Positions 1 to 11,734 of a DNA stretch of 64,000 nucleotides are shown here, piece after piece. Under the pieces are notes generated by a model that did not search any database, was not told the origin of the DNA, and saw only the letters and a list, made by a program, of their open reading frames with translations. The stretch spans positions 1,425,765 through 1,489,764 of the forward strand of contig NC_037270.1 of assembly GCF_000002425.4 (NCBI RefSeq), read 5' to 3'. Position numbers and translations under genes: made by a program. This DNA comes from Physcomitrium patens (taxonomy: Eukaryota > Streptophyta > Bryopsida > Funariales > Funariaceae). The stretch's first letter is position 1. The number at the start of each line of letters is the position of its first letter.

Positions 1-111
1 CGGCGTCGGGAGACGATGTGGAAGAGTGAGTGGGATGCGTGATGGATTGTGCGGGGAAGTTGAGTGGGAGGGTTGTGCGGGAGGGCTGATGAGGTGTTTG
101 GGTGGGTGCAG
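1..111 (+). other. G-rich sequence upstream of the DiT1 terminal exon, probably intron
   Basis: The coding similarity downstream begins at 112, directly after a CAG acceptor at 109-111. A consensus donor GTGAGT lies at 26-31, so an 86-bp intron at 26-111 is possible. Bases 10-24 read ETMWK, resembling the stretch that precedes this exon in DiT1 proteins, but joining it through the 26-31 donor does not keep frame. The exon-intron boundary is therefore unresolved. Confidence 0.4.
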
Positions 112-474
112 GTTGTGGGAGGGCTGGGGCTTGCTTGGCAAGCGTCGTTCGGGATCCTGGTGCTGCTGTACTTCTACTCGCACTACTTTTTCGCGAGTGG
201 TGCGGCTCACATCGGAGCGATGTTCACAGCATTTTTGTCAGTGGGGACGGCGCTGGGGACGCCACCTCTGTTTGGGGCGCTGGTGCTGGCGTTTTTGTCG
301 AATCTGATGGGGGGACTGACGCACTACGGAATCGGGTCAGCTCCGGTGTTTTACGGGGCGGGTTACGTGCCGCTGTCACAATGGTGGGGGTACGGGTTTT
401 TGTGCAGCGTGGTGAACCTTGTGATCTGGCTGGGAGTGGGAGGAGTGTGGTGGAAGTTTTTGGGCCTCCTGTAG
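112..474 (+). CDS. DIT1: Plastid 2-oxoglutarate/malate translocator (DiT1-like), C-terminal exon, 5' part outside window
   Basis: This is the last exon of a DASS/SLC13-type antiporter of the chloroplast inner envelope, which exchanges 2-oxoglutarate for malate in ammonia refixation and photorespiration. About 120 codons are visible, ending at the TAG at 472-474. Recognisable family stretches are YSHYFFASGAAHIGAMF, then LGTPP, then LMGGLTHYGIGSAPVFYGAG, and WWGYGF followed by the closing hydrophobic segment ending WWKFLGLL. The block is dominated by hydrophobic membrane segments and ends where plant DiT1 proteins end. The exon starts after a CAG acceptor at 109-111. An upstream in-frame GTG at 64 is not a real start because the sequence before 112 has no similarity. 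The exon is GC-rich, unlike everything after about 2500. The DiT1 assignment is confident from family knowledge; substrate specificity is inferred. Confidence 0.87.
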   Translation, partial: VVGGLGLAWQASFGILVLLYFYSHYFFASGAAHIGAMFTAFLSVGTALGTPPLFGALVLAFLSNLMGGLTHYGIGSAPVFYGAGYVPLSQWWGYGFLCSVVNLVIWLGVGGVWWKFLGLL

Positions 475-2500
475 GTTGATTGGTATGTGTCGAAGTTTAG
501 AATCGGTCTTTAGTGATGAATGGATCACATGTCGCTGAGTTTTTTTTTTTTCTTTTATAGATTGACTGATTTTTGAAAGAGAAGTTTACGTTTTCGTTTT
601 ATGTTTTAGTTGATGTTGTCCGTCACAACTAAGGATTGGAATGTGGGAAAGGTGGTCTTAGTTTCTGTGGTCACCGGTTTTACGCGATGGGGTGATTAGA
701 CTTGGTGTGCCGTCGTTCCTTGCGCTTTTTCTTTGTTGTTTTTCTCCAGTCCTTTGATTTTGGGATTGAGTTTTGGAAGCTGCCTGGTTGATAGAAAATT
801 TTCAGCTTGTATGTTTACCCTATTCGGCTGCGGGTTTTTCTTACGGTCTTGGTCGATTTTTGCATTTTTGATCGGTTATGTGACTATGGTCGTTAAAGTC
901 TAACTGCGTGATGAGAATTTGTGTAATCGTGATGTAGAATGGTGCTTCCACATGAATTTTCGTGTTGGGAATAATTGTGGGTGGTGTTCGTAGTTTTTTC
1001 GGAATTGCGAGGTATCTTGATGTTCCCAAAATATATAGACTTGGTCAGACTGGTAAACTTGTGAGAACTATCAGAGTTCTTTTGTTTGTTTCACTGCATT
1101 ATTTTAGAGTTTTAGAAATTGCACGATGTTTTACGTTGGGGATGTATTTGTTACATTCCTCAATTTTTTTTTATTAAGTTGTTATGAACAGGAGAACATT
1201 TAACTTTTGAATATTATCCAGGATATTTTAAATGACTTTCAACCAATATTGACTGCTGTTGTGATAAATATTGGGAGTACCGAACTCTACTGTCGCTGCG
1301 TTTGAGAGTGAGATTTTTATTGTTTTCACTATGTGTTCAGTCATCCAGAGTCAAGGTCCTGATAATGTGTAGTGTTGTCCTGTTTAATTAGTTTGCATTG
1401 AGTTCTGATAATGTGAATTGAACATTAAGTGAATTTTGTGAAGGAAGTAAGGTGGATGCAAGCTCTTTGGAGTTTAGGGAATAGAAGTCAATTTTGGTGC
1501 GTTGGCAGGAAGATGGAACATAGATTAGTCATCCGGGATTGATGAACCTAGTCGAAGAATCCCATTTGGAATCTTGATAATTGTAGGAAGCAGTGTGGTA
1601 AGATAATTTTTAATTAATAAATCATGGTGGAAGGGTATGTGGTTATCAGAACAAGGGTATTGAAAAATTTGTAAGCCTCATGTTCTACATGCTTTTATTT
1701 TGCATTGCGTCGATTTGTTGTCCTCAGGCTTGGTACTAGGTGGTGCGGCTCGTACAGGGAGAAGTCTATGGATGGATGGATTCATGTACCTATCAATAAT
1801 ATTCAACACTGATTAATGCAGTGAAAAGTGAAAAATAAAAAAGTAACAAATGTAAAACATGTGTGTTGTAGTCAAGTTTGACGGATAAGAAAAATCGATG
1901 TGAAACTCAAACTGTGGTCTTTCTTTTGGTGTGATTCATATATAAATGGTGTAAAATGCTGCAGTGGAGCATTTTAGACCAAACAACATGGTGCAAGGTG
2001 TTTGGAGTGAGTGAAGCCATGAATCGTACGATGCTCAAATAGTTTTGGCAAAAATACCAAATACTGTGTAACGTGACATTATTGTAACAAGATATGCTTG
2101 AATGTCAAAAAATGCAGAACAATTTTGTTAAAGTAGAAAATTTGATCTGGTTATAAACTAGTTACAGTTTTTTTTACACCACAAATCATCACGATCTTGG
2201 TAGAATTACAATTAGTTTTTGCACTAGGGCACAAAATTCTAGATTTGATATGCAATGATGCATAAGGGTAAGCATTTAAATTTAGATGGCTTAGACTTGG
2301 AAAGTGCCTTTTTCACAGGTAGTTTGTGTCACCTTCTTAAGTGTGACATTTAAAAAATTAATGCCAAAGCACCATTAGAAAGAAATTCAATGGCAATTGT
2401 CACAATTGCAATGGTGATTATGAATGCTTTGCAGTTGCTGCTTTATTTGTTGTTGTTAGATAATTGAGGGTCCAAGCCTTTGAACTAAAATGGTCGTTAG
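475..2500 (+). other. 3' UTR and unique 3' flank of the DiT1-like gene
   Basis: This is moderately AT-rich sequence of mixed composition without repeats, long reading frames or transposon motifs. The first several hundred bases probably contain the 3' UTR. AATAAA-like words occur but none clearly marks the poly(A) site. Short open frames at 841-1029 (-) and 962-1177 (+) show no recognisable protein similarity and are not called. Confidence 0.5.
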
Positions 2501-4142
2501 AATACCACTTTTTAAATAATGAAATACATCTATATGTTATAAATAATAATAATAATAATAATAATAATTTTTAAAACCATATTTATGGTAAGATAATACT
2601 TTTAATCAGCTTTAAAATAAAAGATTATTTGATATATTTACTTATATGCATCAAAATATCTCTCTAATCTCTATATCATTTAAAATATAAATAAAAAATA
2701 TAAAAATATTATAAAATAAAATAAATTATTATTATATATCTATAATATATATCTTATAAAAAAATAATAAATACATTGTAATAAAACTTTAAGTATTATA
2801 AAAGTATGCATAATTTATTATTACAACATTGAATTTTTTTGTTATGTGTATATAATTATTATACCTCCAATTTTATATAGTGTCTATATTTTGAATAATA
2901 TGTTATTTAGGTGTAGATATACATATATAAAAATAACATATTTTAGTTTTATTTTTTTTATAAAACTATGTGTAATAATATTTTAGAAAAATCCAATATT
3001 TGAAGATAATTACTTATATCTAATTTTTTTAGAGAATATTAAATCAATCCCCCTAAATCTGAAATCAATCTACTATGTGACTTTGTGGTTTGAAATTGTT
3101 CCAAGGCTCATCCTAACTAGCCTTGGTTCTTTTGCAATAGACGGTTTTCTAACCTAAGTAACATGTCCATTAATTCAAAATATTTAGCAATTTTAGATGT
3201 TCTTGTGTTAGTGAGGCATCAATACTTGAAAATATTATCTATGGCAAGAAAAGAGGTTCAAGTGTTTGTGGATTAATTTTATATTTTCCAAAAGTTGTTG
3301 CATAAATTTATTAATACTCAAGTATCTAAAAACTTCTTTATTTGATACATTTATGTTTTCTTCTTCTTAAAAATTGTATTGAAAGGTTGAAATCTTAGTC
3401 TCAAATGTATTATACATGGTGCATAGGTTGTAGATAAGATTTTCTTTTTTAAAACCTTTGTGGTAGGTGTTTAAATAATTGTAAGATTGAAGTTAAGTAC
3501 TAAAATTATTATTATTATTATTTTTACATCCATTAATAAGATAATAATATGTTTATAATAATTATCTCTATAGATTGGTGTAACTACATTAAATCCTTTA
3601 AGAGATTACATTAAGAGAGTCTTGGGTGATTGGACTTAATACTAACTTCTTTACATTGTATATTCAAATCTTATTACTAAGTGGTTCAATGTAGACTTAA
3701 AAAGTAATTTTTTTTTTTTTTTTAAAGAACTAATTTATTTAAAAAATAATTAAAAATTACACATATATTTAAAAATACATATGAATTTATTTTTGGATAT
3801 AAATCCTAAAACTATCAAATCCAATTTATTTTTTAAGATAAAAATATATTTTTTTTAAAAAAGTAATTGTAATTTTGTGCTTTCAAACAAATTCTAAAAA
3901 AAACTGATTCTTCTAAATGGTTGTCATATGTGAGCATTACAATTACTTTAATATAAGAAATTGTATTTTTATGATGAAAGTTTAGCAAATTTTTAGAATC
4001 TATCTAGGAATCAAACAATGAATTTTTAGATTAAATCCAAAGCTTATTTTAACAATTAACTAAGTATAAAAATTAGTAAAACTTTAATGCTTATTTATTT
4101 ATTTAATTATTTATTCTTTCTTTCTTCTATAGTATTGATAGA

Positions 4143-4184
<42 letters not shown>

Positions 4185-4667
4185 TGATGTTAGAAGATTA
4201 GAAGCCAAAAATTAAGAATTAGTTTAAAACCATTATAGTAATTTAAATTTTAGATGAGTACCAAATAATAAATAGTAAAGAGAGTAAAGATTATTAGAGA
4301 AATAAGTTGAGGTATGAAGTTGAAAATATGCTCATTAATTACTTTTAAGAATAAAAAGTAGACCATGAAAATGACCATTGGATTTTTTAATTTTTTAATT
4401 TTTTAATTTTTTCTTTCTTCTTCCAAAAGAGATGGTTCAATTGTTTGCATTGCTTTTGTATTCTTGAACGAGAATAGACTACAAAGACTATTGGTATAAT
4501 CTACATACTTAATAAAAATATACACACTAAGTATATACTTATCTAATTAGAATTAATATAATTAAATTATTAGATAAGTGCCTCCAATACACTTTATATA
4601 TATGTTTTGGGCTTTGTCTCATATAATTTATCTTTTATTCTTTTGATCTAACTATGTAATATTAACA
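2501..4667. other. AT-rich degenerate DNA leading into a Copia element
   Basis: There is an abrupt fall in GC content near 2500. The stretch contains simple repeats: (ATA)n near 2543-2566, a (TA)n tract at about 4139-4181 and an ATTTTTTA-type run near 4383-4410. The end of the stretch, directly before the primer-binding site at 4668, must include the 5' LTR of the Copia element, ending ...AACA at 4667. I could not find the LTR's left boundary or a matching 3' LTR. Confidence 0.4.
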
Positions 4668-4679
4668 TGGTATCAAAGC
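4668..4679 (+). promoter_or_regulatory. Copia primer-binding site (initiator tRNA-Met type)
   Basis: TGGTATCAAAGC directly follows a CA-ending sequence. It is complementary to the 3' end of plant initiator tRNA-Met including CCA, the usual primer of Ty1/Copia elements. Confidence 0.75.
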
Positions 4680-4986
4680 AATTCTAATTTAAGATAAAAT
4701 TTTTATTTTATTTTTGTAAGCTTAGTTCCAGATTTGTTTTTACGCAAAGGCCTTATGTGTTGAACTTGCACTCTATACTTACAACTAAGTCATAGTATAA
4801 GAGCAACAAACTTATATTACAAATATTAAGTTGTGTAAGTAAGAAGAAGTGTTACAAAGAGTGTAAGAACAATATCATATTACAAGAGAAGTAAGTTTTA
4901 TTATTTCCAATAGAAGAAGTAGATATTGTCATTTCTACATTGTGAATGTAAGTTGGTGTTTTAAACTATGTAAAGTGGTAGGACTT

Positions 4987-5028
<42 letters not shown>

Positions 5029-6072
5029 ATGACCTCTTTAATATACTAAATTTTAAAGATTTGATTGTTAAGGTCAAATTTACTTCAAGGGCCAAGAGAT
5101 TGAAGCTAAGGGCACTTCAACTATTTTTTCTTCCTATTTGAAAAACTAAAGAAGATGTAGATATGACACAAATTAGGATGCCATCTTATCTACCTATTGA
5201 ACATGTTGAGCTAAAAAATTACAAAAGAAAGAAAAACAATGTATTAGGCATACTATGTTTATTTTAAAAAAATCTTATCATAAAAAAATTAAAAGAATAC
5301 AAGATTAACTTGAAGTATTAATCAAACTACAAACTTTATTTGACATAAATACAATGGTGGTATCAAGAAGTATGAAATATGTGTCTAAAAAAGCAGAGTG
5401 CTCCTTGTTGTGATGGATCTTTTTATGCCTTGAGCTTCCTCTTCTTATGTAATAGTCTCTCAATCATCCCTCAAACATCCGTTAAACTTGTCCAAGTTCA
5501 CTCAAATTACATTTCATTCTAAATATTGACCCAATCGACTTTGCCCTTATATAATTCTTAAATCCTTCATGTTTTCATAAGAATTTTTAAGGTGGTTGCA
5601 TATCTCATCAATTACATATATATTAAATCTTATTACTAGATAAGAAATATTTAAACCGTAGTACAAGTTTTATTCAAATTAATATTGTGTTCCTAAATTC
5701 TTCTTTATAGATATTGTTATATCAAAGTATGTATCTTCTAATCTAATAGTCTTGTATATCTAAGATTTTATGAAAATTAAAACAATGAATGTCAATAGCT
5801 ATCTTTCAAATGTCATCTTAATAACTATAATACTTGTCAAGAACTTTAAAGGCTATAATACTTAACTACCTTATTTTCTACACTCCCTTCACTTCAATAT
5901 TCCAATACTTTTTTTCTAGTATGAATTCGACCTTCAAACTTTGTATAAAAGTATTTTATTCAAAACACCTTTTCAAAATCTTGTATCTAGATATTACTCC
6001 AATCATGCATAATAGATCAAAAATTAAGACTCAAATTCTCCTTCTATATTATCTAAAATGATTATATCAATT

Positions 6073-6126
<54 letters not shown>

Positions 6127-8620
6127 GAATATATACTACTCATCAATAAGGATACAAATGAAAGCATTATAAAGATTTGGCATCAAAGAATGGGACACTT
6201 GAATTATCAATACCTCATTCATTTAAGTCATAGACTTCATGTTGAAGGTATTTCTCATGTTATATCTACAAAGATAATTTTTTCAAGATATTAGATCAAA
6301 AAAAATACTCAAAAAAAGGATTGCAAAGAAAAACCAATTTAGAACACAAACATCTTTTGTATTAATCAATGGTAACATGTATAGACAAATAAAAAAGTCA
6401 TAAGAAGACTTCTAATATTTTTTTATAATAAGTAATGACTACTTTAGATATATGTGGATTTACTTTTTTAAAACTAAGCATATTGAAGACTAGTCCAAAC
6501 AATATATTCAATTACTTAGAATAAATAGAGGGAGAGAATTTTTATCTTGAAAATTCATATAACTATTTAATAGTCATGGAATTAAAATGGAATTGAAAGC
6601 TCTACTCAAATCCTATTAGAATGGAGTTTTTGAACAAAGAATTGTACCTTTATAGAAAAAGCACATAACATGATAATTACAACTCAAGCACTATATTATC
6701 TCCTAGCTAAAGCTGTGCTTACAATTGCTCAATTAATTAATGTATCCTCTACAAAAGCTAAAAGTGAAGTTACTCTTTATGATGAATTATTTAGAATTTA
6801 TCTTTATTTAGATACAATCCAAATTCTTGGATACACAATCTATGTACATTAGAAAACCTATAAAACTAAATTAAAATCCAAGGTGTAATTTGCAAGTTTA
6901 TAGGGTAGAATAAAACCTCTAGGATATATAAATATTTTGACCCTATAAAAAAAAAGTGATACTTTCTTAGAATTAATTTGACAAAGGAAATTTCTAAGAT
7001 AATGAATCTAATTAAATAAATAATTATCATGGTGGTATCTTTTGCCAATACACATTAAAGAAAAATAATATAAGATTAAAAAAAAAAAATTATAATTAAA
7101 AAATCATATGCCTATGACTAAAAGCCAACTGCAACCAATTTGTGAGATGCTAGATCTATTGTGTCTAATTGATAACTCACCTTTCAACCTAAGAAGAAAA
7201 TAATACAATAAGAATCTTTCAACTAATGAAAAATAAAGATCATCTAAATCTATTGTATATCAAGAATATCTTAACATGATCAATACAAGACCTACAAGAA
7301 TAAATGTAGGTATTAATTATAAAATAGATGGCTATTAGAAAAGAAGTGATCATAATAATTGGACAACATTAATTAAAGCACTTGGAATAGGAGTTGAATC
7401 TATTTTTTTTTACAAAGCCAATTAAGATAAGAACTAAAGGAATATTATAGAGGCTAAAATAAATGCAATAAGAAAGAATCATATGTAGAATCTAATTGAC
7501 TTATTTATTGGTCATAAATGAATTTCAATAAAATGAATGTATACAATTAAAAAAAAAACTTGATGGTAGCATATTATATAAAAAAGCTAAATTGGTAGCA
7601 AATGAATTTGAATAGATTAAAGAAGTTAATTTTAAAAAGAAGTTTGCATTTGTAGTATAATATTAAAAAAATCAAAGAACTGATAATTATTGTAGCCTAT
7701 AATAAAAAGAAATTCAATTATATGGATAATAAGTCTATTTTTTTCTATTAATACCTTAAAGAAGAACTTACATATTTCAATCTGAGTAGAAAATTTAAGT
7801 AGGCTAAGAATAAAAAGTATGCCATTTAAAAAAGGCTCTATATGGCTTTACATAGGCTCCATGTCAATGGTATAAGAAAATTGATACCTATTTCTTTAGT
7901 CAAGGATTTATTAAAAAAGAAGAAAAAAATCTATATCTACAAATGAATGATGATAAAATTCTAATAATTATTCTTTACATTGATGATCTATTATTTATAA
8001 GTAATTATAAAGCATGGATACTTTGAATTAAAACTCAATTCAAGCTAAAGTATAAAATAAATGTTATGAATGAAGAAGGCACAATTATTTATTTTTAAAC
8101 TAAATTAATATATTTACCAAAGAAAAAATTCTTTCTTATATAAAGAAAATACATTATCAAAATCTTAAAAAAATTTGGCATATTAGATATTGCATCTTGC
8201 ACTACTACAATAGATAAAGGTTTTTGACTTCATAAGAAAATACTAGATGCAACTCCTATAAAAAATTTCAATTTTAGATTTATTGTTGGTAATTAAGGAT
8301 TTTAATCGAACATAATCTAATATAGCATATTCCATAGGAATTATTAATTACTTTTTATTTGTTCTACAAGAGCAATATTGGCATACAACAAGAAGAATCT
8401 TATAATATTTAAAATCTATACAAGACTATAACATAGAATACATCTCTCTATTGGGTTGAAGTCTTATTATATGGAAATCAAAGAAAAAAATTGCATGGCT
8501 ATTTTTTTGATAGAATCAAATTGTTGACATTTTTACTAAACCACGCAAAAAGAAGGCCTTTACTAAATTTAAAGAGGTTATAAACATCTACTCAATTTAA
8601 GATTTAATAAGCTAAATATT
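4668..8620 (+). pseudogene. Decayed Ty1/Copia retrotransposon, gag-pol remnants
   Basis: The domains appear in Copia order despite many stops and frameshifts. The primer-binding site is at 4668. The GAG-pre-integrase motif WHQRMGHLNY lies near 6175-6210. The integrase C-terminal stretch LLAKAVLTIAQLINVSSTKA is near 6700-6760. Reverse transcriptase is at about 7650-8060, with KALYGF near 7830 and the catalytic IILYIDDLLF near 7970-8000. RNase H remnants run to about 8600, with a decayed DIFTKP-like end near 8530. Integrase before reverse transcriptase is diagnostic of Copia. The copy is clearly dead. LTR ends could not be paired. A 33-nt poly(T) run at about 4990-5022 and a (TA)n tract at about 6080-6121 interrupt it. 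Confidence 0.8.
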
Positions 8621-10727
8621 GATTCTTCTACTTACAATATTCTTAGGTAGTAAAGATGAATCCAATCTTATATATTATGTCCTATTTAATTCTATCTTTT
8701 AGATTACAGAGCACTCTACGTCAACAATTATCTATCTCATCTCAGCAAGACAACTTGTCAATAAAAAAATTTGAATAAGTACACTCCTCATTGCAATCAT
8801 TTTTCTACACCGTCAATATGCTTTAGTTGTTCTAGCTTGGTCGTTCTTACTTAATATCACTAAATCTCCAACTTAGGAAAGAAGAGTACAAGAGAGGATT
8901 GCATAACAATTGGAGTGAGTTTTAGAATAATATATAAAAATGACAAGAATTTAATTAGTAAAAAAAGTAATTTGATATGTTCATTTTGATATGTATAAAT
9001 AATAATATTTAATATAAACTACATCAAGACTAATAACTATTACTATCCATCATTTAAGAGTCAATTCTAATAAGTGATATGAAGATTTATTGAGCATTTT
9101 TAAAATATAAATTTATGCTAAGTTAGGATTTTATATACAAATAATATTAATTTTAACATTAAAGGGAATTAAAATATGAGAAATAATTAAAGAAATGGTG
9201 ATATTTGCTGAAAGAAGAAATGCAAAATAACAAAAAAAACATGAGTTAGAAAATGTTATAAAGAAGTCTCTCTGTACATCATAGAACTTTGAAAAAGGAT
9301 TGGGGTGTTTTGCTTCTTTTTCTTGATAATTCAAATAATCTTATATTTATATCAAAAAGAAATTGTGTACAAATAATTTAAGTAAGTGAGACAAGAAAAA
9401 AAATTACTTGAATCAATCTTACCATTAATTTGGTTAAGTGTGATGGAATATTGATGATTATGAATTATGTTCTAGTATTTTTGATTTGATTTTAGGGAGG
9501 TAGAGTCATTAGGAGTGGCATTGTAGATTGATAGACATGAATTTATTACAGTTAAAAATGTATATTTTAAGTGATGTTATTCTTTATGATAATTTAGAAG
9601 ATTGAGCAGGCAATATCAAGTACTTAGAAATGGCTTAGGAATCTTTTGAACTCTAATAAAGAGTAGTAGTAGTGGTTCTTGTATGGTTCTGAAGCTCCTA
9701 CATACATGATTTTAGTTGCACTATGGATGTACTCATTGAATCAACATTAAATCTATACATTGCACAAATTGAAGGTTATAAATTAAATATCATGAATTAC
9801 TACATGATCTTATTGCATTCTAAGCTCTTGATGTGAATGCTTCTTGTTATTCTCCAAAGTTTCAATAGGATTTGTATGAGTGCACTATATAATCAAAATA
9901 TGCCTTTGGTTGTCGATCGATTTATTGTTGGAGGGCTTTGGAATTTCTAGAATCAATCTATTAGATGTATAAATCTTAAGGTAGAATTTTCTAGGTAAGA
10001 ACTGCTTGATATTAGCTAACTGATGTTAGCTTGATGTTAGCTTGGGATTATTGAAATTAGATGTAAGACAAATTTTTGGCAATGATTCAAGTATTGAATG
10101 GTCCATTGCTTGCTGAGTTTGGATCACATAACTTTGGAGGAGCAGTTTTAAGTACTCAACTATTGGATTGTTGTAAATATTTGTATTGGTAAAGTGGCTT
10201 AAATTCTAGTTCCAATAAGTTAAAGAATTGTCCAAATTGGAGTATTTAGATGATTAAAGTAACAACTTTAGTAATGATAGGGAATCAAGTGAAGGCTCTA
10301 GTTTGACAAGGTTTGAAATTAACAAAAGATAAAAATATTGAAGCTTGTGTGAATGAGTTGGAAAGGTGATCAAGTTTATGATTGTTCTAGACTAGGTTTT
10401 ATTGTTAGAATTAAGGTTTGTTAGAATTTGGTAGAGTTCTAAAGTTTGGTAGTATTTGATAAAAGTAGAATTTAGGATATTATTTAAAATACTATTAGTT
10501 ATTTTTTAGGATTTATATGAATTATAATAGAATGAAATTAAATTATTTAAAATAAAATCATTATGGCATATATTTTGGATCTAATTAAGAAATATATTTT
10601 GATTCAAAAGATTTTGGTAGATATTTGGAAGCAAAAATATTTAACAAAGATGACACAATCAAATAAAATATTTACAAAATATTGGCACACTAAAAAGCAT
10701 AGAAAATATTGAAGCAGATAGAAAAAA
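8621..10727. other. AT-rich DNA without recognised genes
   Basis: The first part probably contains the missing 3' LTR of the Copia element. The stretch 9430-10700 is slightly less AT-rich and has the texture of old transposon DNA, but I recognise no protein motif in any frame and no pairing repeat. Confidence 0.35.
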
Positions 10728-11223
10728 TGTCAAGGTAGTACAAATATAATTGACACTAATAATTACTTAAATAAGAAAAATTAGGCAAAAATAATAGTAG
10801 ATAAATGATATAGTATCTTATACAAAAGCTTCATCGACAAGGATTTGATTTAACACATATTTGTAGGTAATTGATGGATTTAAAACTTGGCCAATAAGTT
10901 GGCCATATATTGCACATGATGGCTACTTGTGGTACAAGTTGGTTGTATAGCATAAATATTTCAAATTTATTTTTACAAGTTAAATATGTGTTTGAGGTCC
11001 CATAGAATGTGGCCACGTAGCTCCTAGTTAAATAATATATATATAAAAAAAGAGTAAAATCTTCTTCATTCTTATAAATTCTTTTCTTGCTTCTAGTCTA
11101 ATTTTATGAATCTATTGTTTTCTTATCTTTAGCAATAGTCATTTCTATTTTTTCTTAAATATACATACTTTCTCATTCTTTTCTTATTATCTTTTTTTGA
11201 GATGTATCTTACTTATTGTCACA
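10728..11223 (+). repeat. 5' LTR of E-family Gypsy element E2
   Basis: The repeat starts TGTC at 10728 and matches, over its whole length, the reverse complement of the E0 LTRs at 30931-31517 and 36448-37005. A shared segment is AAGTTGGCCAT near 10896. It is about 496 bp, the same as the E1 LTR (494 bp). It ends near TGTCACA at 11217-11223. Its internal region is interrupted 17 bp downstream by E1 and resumes near 16060. Confidence 0.7.
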
Positions 11224-11240
11224 AATATGAATCACCAAGA

Positions 11241-11734
11241 TATCAAGGATCAATACACTCTTGTTTTACTAAAAAAAATTAGAAAATTATTCAAAGATGA
11301 TATAACATAAAAGATTGATTGGCTATTGCCAAAGATAAGAATACTAAAGAACCTTAAAACAAGACTAATAATTAAAAAGAGATTAATAAGAGTAAGAAGG
11401 CTTCACTCTTGCCTCTATATATACTATCTAACTAAGAGCTATCTAGTGATGTTCTTTAAGATCTTTTACACATATCTAACTTACAAGATACATGTTTAAT
11501 TACTAAAACAAGTTTCTTACATGTGCACTATATATTCAACTTATACTATAAGTTTCTAAGATGTGTAATACATGGTCAACTTATTGGCCAAATATCCAAA
11601 CTATTAATCAACTAAAAATACATATAAAATCAAATTATATCTATGAAGCTATTCTATAAGATATTACCAAATTTACATATATTTATTTTTCGATCTAACT
11701 CTTTTTGTTTAATAAATTATATATGTATGTGATA
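11241..11734 (-). repeat. E1 3' LTR (left)
   Basis: The LTR begins TATCAAGG (an eroded TGTCAAGG) and ends GATA (an eroded GACA). It aligns along its length with the E0 LTRs, including the block AAGGCTTCACTCTTG near 11398 and the following TATATA region. Confidence 0.75.

Noticed and set aside
4990-5022. Poly(T) run as the tail of a processed pseudogene or LINE on the minus strand
   Set aside because: It lies inside the Copia leader/gag region, and no LINE motif or gene-derived sequence adjoins it.
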